From DASUAS01 sp963750045 (GTDB lineage: Bacteria > Actinomycetota > Acidimicrobiia > IMCC26256 > DASPTH01), in NCBI GenBank assembly GCA_963750045.1, contig CAVVPD010000002.1, positions 62,001-126,000 on the forward strand: DNA of 64,000 nt. The letters are read 5' to 3'. A program made the translations under genes and the position numbers. Of the stretch, positions 61,416-64,000 are shown one piece after another; the first letter of the stretch is position 1, and every line of letters starts with the position of its first letter. The notes beneath the pieces are model-generated. The model worked only from the letters and a program-made list of their open reading frames with translations, was not told where the DNA came from and ran no database searches.

Positions 61416-62980
61416 ATGAGCGCGATCTCGTGCCGGGGGGTGTCGTTCGCGTACCCGGACTCGACGCGGGCCGCGCTCGAGCAGGTCGACCTCGAGGTCG
61501 CGCCGGGCGAGCTGCTCCTCGTGATCGGCGCGTCGGGCTCGGGCAAGAGCACGGTGCTGCGCGCAGTGAACGGACTCGTCCCGCACGCGAGCGGCGGACG
61601 GTTCGGCGGTGAGGTCGAGGTCTTCGGCCGCTCCACGCGCTCCCACCACCCGCGGGAGCTGGCCGACGTCGTGGGGTTCGTCGCCCAGGACCCGGAATCG
61701 CAGTTCGTCGTCGATCACGTGGAGCGTGACCTCGCGTTCGTGCTCGAGAACCTCGGCTTCTCGCAGGAGGCGATGCGCCGCCGCGTCGAGGAGGTGCTCG
61801 ACGCCCTCGGCATCGCCCACCTGCGCGATCGTGACCCGTCCACCCTCTCGGGCGGCGAGCGGCAGCGGTGCGTGATCGCGGGCGCACTCGCCGCCGGTCC
61901 CCAGGCCCTCGTCCTCGACGAGCCGACGTCGCAGCTCGACCCGCAGGGCGCCGACGACGTGCTCGCCGCCCTCGTGCGCCTCAACCACGATCTCGGCACC
62001 ACCGTCCTCCTCGCCGAGCACCGGCTCGAGCGGGCCGCGCCGCTCGCGGACCGGGCCGTGCTGGTGGAGGCCGGGCACGTGGGCACCCCCGACCTTCCCG
62101 CGACCGTGCTCGCCAACTATCCGGGTGCACCGACGGTGACCCGGCTCGGACGCGCCCTCGGCTGGGACCCTCCGCCGCTGACCGTCCGCGACGCGTGCGG
62201 GTTCGCGGTCCGCCTGCCGCTCGATCTCCCGGCGCCCCCGGCAACCGATGCGAGCGAGGTTCCCGGCGACGTGCTCGTGGCCGCGCGGGCTCCGCGTGGT
62301 GCTCGGCGGCCGGGCGGTGGTGCGCGCCGTCGACCTCGAGCTGCACGCAGGCGACGTGATCGCGCTGTTCGGTCGCAACGGGTCGGGCAAGACGACCCTG
62401 CTGCGAGCGCTGGCCGGCCTCCAGGGCCTGGACGCCGGCTCGATCGATCGCCACGCCCGCGTGGCGTACGTGCCGCAGAATCCGAACACGATGTTGTTCT
62501 CCCCCACCGTCCGCCGCGAGCTCGAGGAGACACTTCGGCTCCTCGGCCGGCCCGATCGCGGCGAGGTCGAAGAGTGGCTCGACGCGCTCCACCTCACCGG
62601 GCTCGCCGCCCACCATCCACGGAGCCTCTCCGGCGGCGAGCGCCAGCGGGTGGCCATCGCCGCGGTGGCGGTGGGCGGCGCGTCGGTGCTCCTCCTCGAC
62701 GAGCCGACCCGCGGGATGGACGCGCCATCGCGGTCGGCATTGGAGCATGCCGTGCACCGGCACGCGGCCGGCGGGGGCGCGGTCGTGCTCGCCACCCACG
62801 ACGTCGAATTGGCGGCGCGCATCGCGACGCACGCGGTCGTCCTCGGTGACGGCGAGATCGTCGCCGACGGCAACGCGCGTGGAAGTGCTCGCCGGTTCGC
62901 TCTTCGCGCCCCAGGTGCTGCGGGTGCTGCCGCCGTTTCTCACCGTCGCGGAAGTCGAAGCCGAGTTGGCCCGGCCGTGA
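61416..62980 (+). CDS. ecfA: Fused ECF dual ATPase EcfA-EcfA', two frameshifts
   Basis: About 520 residues after repair; ATG 61416 is 11 bases after ecfT. First ATPase: Walker A LVIGASGSGKSTVLRAVNG, Q-loop VGFVAQDPESQFV, signature TLSGGERQRCVIAG, Walker B ALVLDEPTSQLDPQG. Second: LFGRNGSGKTTLLRALAG, YVPQNPNTMLFSP, SLSGGERQRVAIAAV, VLLLDEPTRGMDAPS. Frame shifts near 62297 and near 62880; the last part ends VAEVEAELARP at 62978-62980. Fusion of both ECF ATPases is common in actinobacteria. Provides energy for the S component below. Confidence 0.85.
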
Positions 62981-63792
62981 ACGTCGTCGTGGCACCCCCG
63001 GGGCACGGCTTGGGCGCGCACGTGCGGCCGATCGCCGTCTACACGCTCATGGTTGCCGTCGGCGCGGCGGCGTTCCTCTATCCCTTCTGGTTGCCCGCCA
63101 CCGCGCTCACCAGCCAGGCGCACAACGGCGACGCGCCGCTCGTGGCGGCGCTCGTGGGCGCGCTCGTGGTCGCGGCGGTGATGCTCGAGGTCCGCCGCGG
63201 CACCATGAACGGCGCGACCATCGCGTTGCTCGGAATGCTCGCGGCCTGTGCCGGGCTGCTCCGGCTCATCGACCTGCCCGGCGGTGGCAGCGGCATCTTC
63301 TTCCTCGTGGTGCTCACCGGCGCGGCGTTCGGACCCCGCTTCGGCCTCCTCCTCGGACTCTGTTCGATGGCGGTCTCCGCGATCATCACCGGCGGGATCG
63401 GCCCGTGGCTCCCGTTCCAGATGCTGGCGCTCGGATGGATGGGCGCGGGCGCCGGGTTCCTCGGGCTGGCCACGCGGCGGTGGGACCCGCGCGTCGAGAT
63501 CGTCGCCCTCGCCGCCTACGGCTGGGCCTGGGGCTTCCTCTACGGCGCGATCATGAACCTGTGGTTCTGGCCCTTCGAACGCGGCGGGGCGCTCGATTGG
63601 CACCCCGGCCTGGGCCTCGGCGCGACCCTGCACCGGTACTGGCAGTTCTACGTGGCGACGTCGCTGGGATGGGACGCCGCCGCCGCGATCACGAACGCCG
63701 TCCTCATCCTCGTGACCGGTCTGGTGCTGATGCGTACGTTCCGCCGCTTTGCCCACCGCCTCGATCCCGCGGTGGAGTTCGACGCGGTCTGA
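62977..63792 (+). CDS. ECF transporter S component, probably for cobalamin
   Basis: 271 residues from GTG 62977 (GTGA overlap). Six hydrophobic helices (IAVYTLMVAVGAAAFLYPFW, LVAALVGALVVAAVMLEV, IALLGMLAACAGLLRLI, FRLLLGL-like FGLLLGLCSMAVSAII, FLYGAIMNLWFWPF), with the GPxxPFQxLxxxxxGxxAG-like WLPFQMLALGWMGAGAGFL of S components. The position after EcfT-EcfA and beside a B12 riboswitch and B12-binding-type proteins suggests cobalamin or a precursor as substrate. No direct cobalamin-specific residue can be pointed out. Confidence 0.8.
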   Translation: MNVVVAPPGHGLGAHVRPIAVYTLMVAVGAAAFLYPFWLPATALTSQAHNGDAPLVAALVGALVVAAVMLEVRRGTMNGATIALLGMLAACAGLLRLIDLPGGGSGIFFLVVLTGAAFGPRFGLLLGLCSMAVSAIITGGIGPWLPFQMLALGWMGAGAGFLGLATRRWDPRVEIVALAAYGWAWGFLYGAIMNLWFWPFERGGALDWHPGLGLGATLHRYWQFYVATSLGWDAAAAITNAVLILVTGLVLMRTFRRFAHRLDPAVEFDAV

Positions 63793-63808
63793 GGCCGAAC
63801 CGGCTCAG
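63789..63808 (+). terminator. Hairpin at the end of the ECF operon
   Basis: CTGAGGCC and GGCTCAG (stem with a one-base bulge, 5-base loop) overlapping the S component stop. Weak but well placed before the convergent gene. Confidence 0.35.
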
Positions 63809-63850
63809 TCGTCCCGACCCGAGCTCGTGGTCGAGGTCATGGAACGGACG

Positions 63851-64000
63851 TCAGCTGTGCTGGAAGCGCGGTCCCCCGCGATCGCCGGGCCACCGGGAAC
63901 CACCGATGGTGTCGGCGTAGGGCCAGAACGCGATCGGGTCGAGCTTGCCGGCGACGGTGATCGCACGGCTCTTGTGGACGGGCGTGACGAGGTCGGCCGA
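63851..64000 (-). CDS. C-terminal fragment of an unidentified protein (cut by window edge)
   Basis: The last 49 residues and TGA stop (63851-63853) of a minus-strand gene. The readable end (VTPVHKSRAITVAGKLDPIAFW, IGGSRWPGDRGGPRFQH) has good coding character for this genome but matches no family I can name. Confidence 0.5.
   Translation of the reverse strand, partial: SADLVTPVHKSRAITVAGKLDPIAFWPYADTIGGSRWPGDRGGPRFQHS

Overview
The window is a very G+C-rich stretch of bacterial chromosome. Genes are packed tightly, with many ATGA, GTGA and TGATG stop/start overlaps, frequent GTG and TTG starts and several apparently leaderless genes. Together with a long-form leuA carrying a Leu-codon leader, an F420-type LLM oxidoreductase, many acyl-CoA and amidohydrolase genes and mycobacterial-type ArsC proteins, this points to an actinobacterium. 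A lineage such as the Acidimicrobiia is my inference; nothing in the sequence proves it.

Layout. 0-8.9 kb: end of a copper amine oxidase, a TesB thioesterase, small enzymes, and a four-gene minus-strand operon (acyl-CoA ligase, DUF35 OB-fold protein, thiolase-like protein, carboxymuconolactone-decarboxylase-like protein), then a family 4 glycosidase. 9-15.5 kb: a branched-chain-amino-acid-type ABC uptake system with unusual fusions (LivH-LivM-LivG in one chain, and an MFS permease fused to LivF). 15.5-18 kb: a PhyH oxygenase, an alkaline-phosphatase-superfamily hydrolase and a PhnZ-like HD oxygenase, read as an oxidative organophosphonate pathway. 18-31.6 kb: GMC dehydrogenase with its small subunit, P450, hydrolases, an Rrf2 regulator with a striking palindrome, aldo/keto reductase, old yellow enzyme, amidohydrolases. 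32.5-44.4 kb: glutaredoxin and thioredoxin genes around a CsoR/CstR-type operator, a rich arsenic resistance cluster (ArsR-ArsC fusion, aquaporin, two ArsC, ArsI, ArsR, Acr3), a thiolase, a GntR/ABC operon and a tyrosine recombinase just downstream of an initiator tRNA-Met gene: probably a genomic island.

44.5-55 kb: an FtsX-like protein, leuA with a leader-peptide attenuator, esterase, SDR, a glutamine-transaminase/omega-amidase pair and CcdA. 55.2-58 kb: a tightly coupled three-gene operon built on a DNA methyltransferase with a C-terminal extension, probably a restriction or defence system. 58-63.8 kb: a vitamin B12 acquisition locus. A cobalamin riboswitch (minus strand) precedes genes for a secreted cyclase-repeat (transcobalamin alpha-like) protein and a membrane-anchored DUF4430 (transcobalamin beta-like) protein; a complete ECF transporter (T, fused A-A, S) is transcribed divergently.

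About ten otherwise intact genes are broken by single-base frameshifts, mostly in 0-25 kb and 53-63 kb. The protein sequence continues cleanly in the next frame, so I annotate them as one gene each and suspect consensus errors rather than decay.
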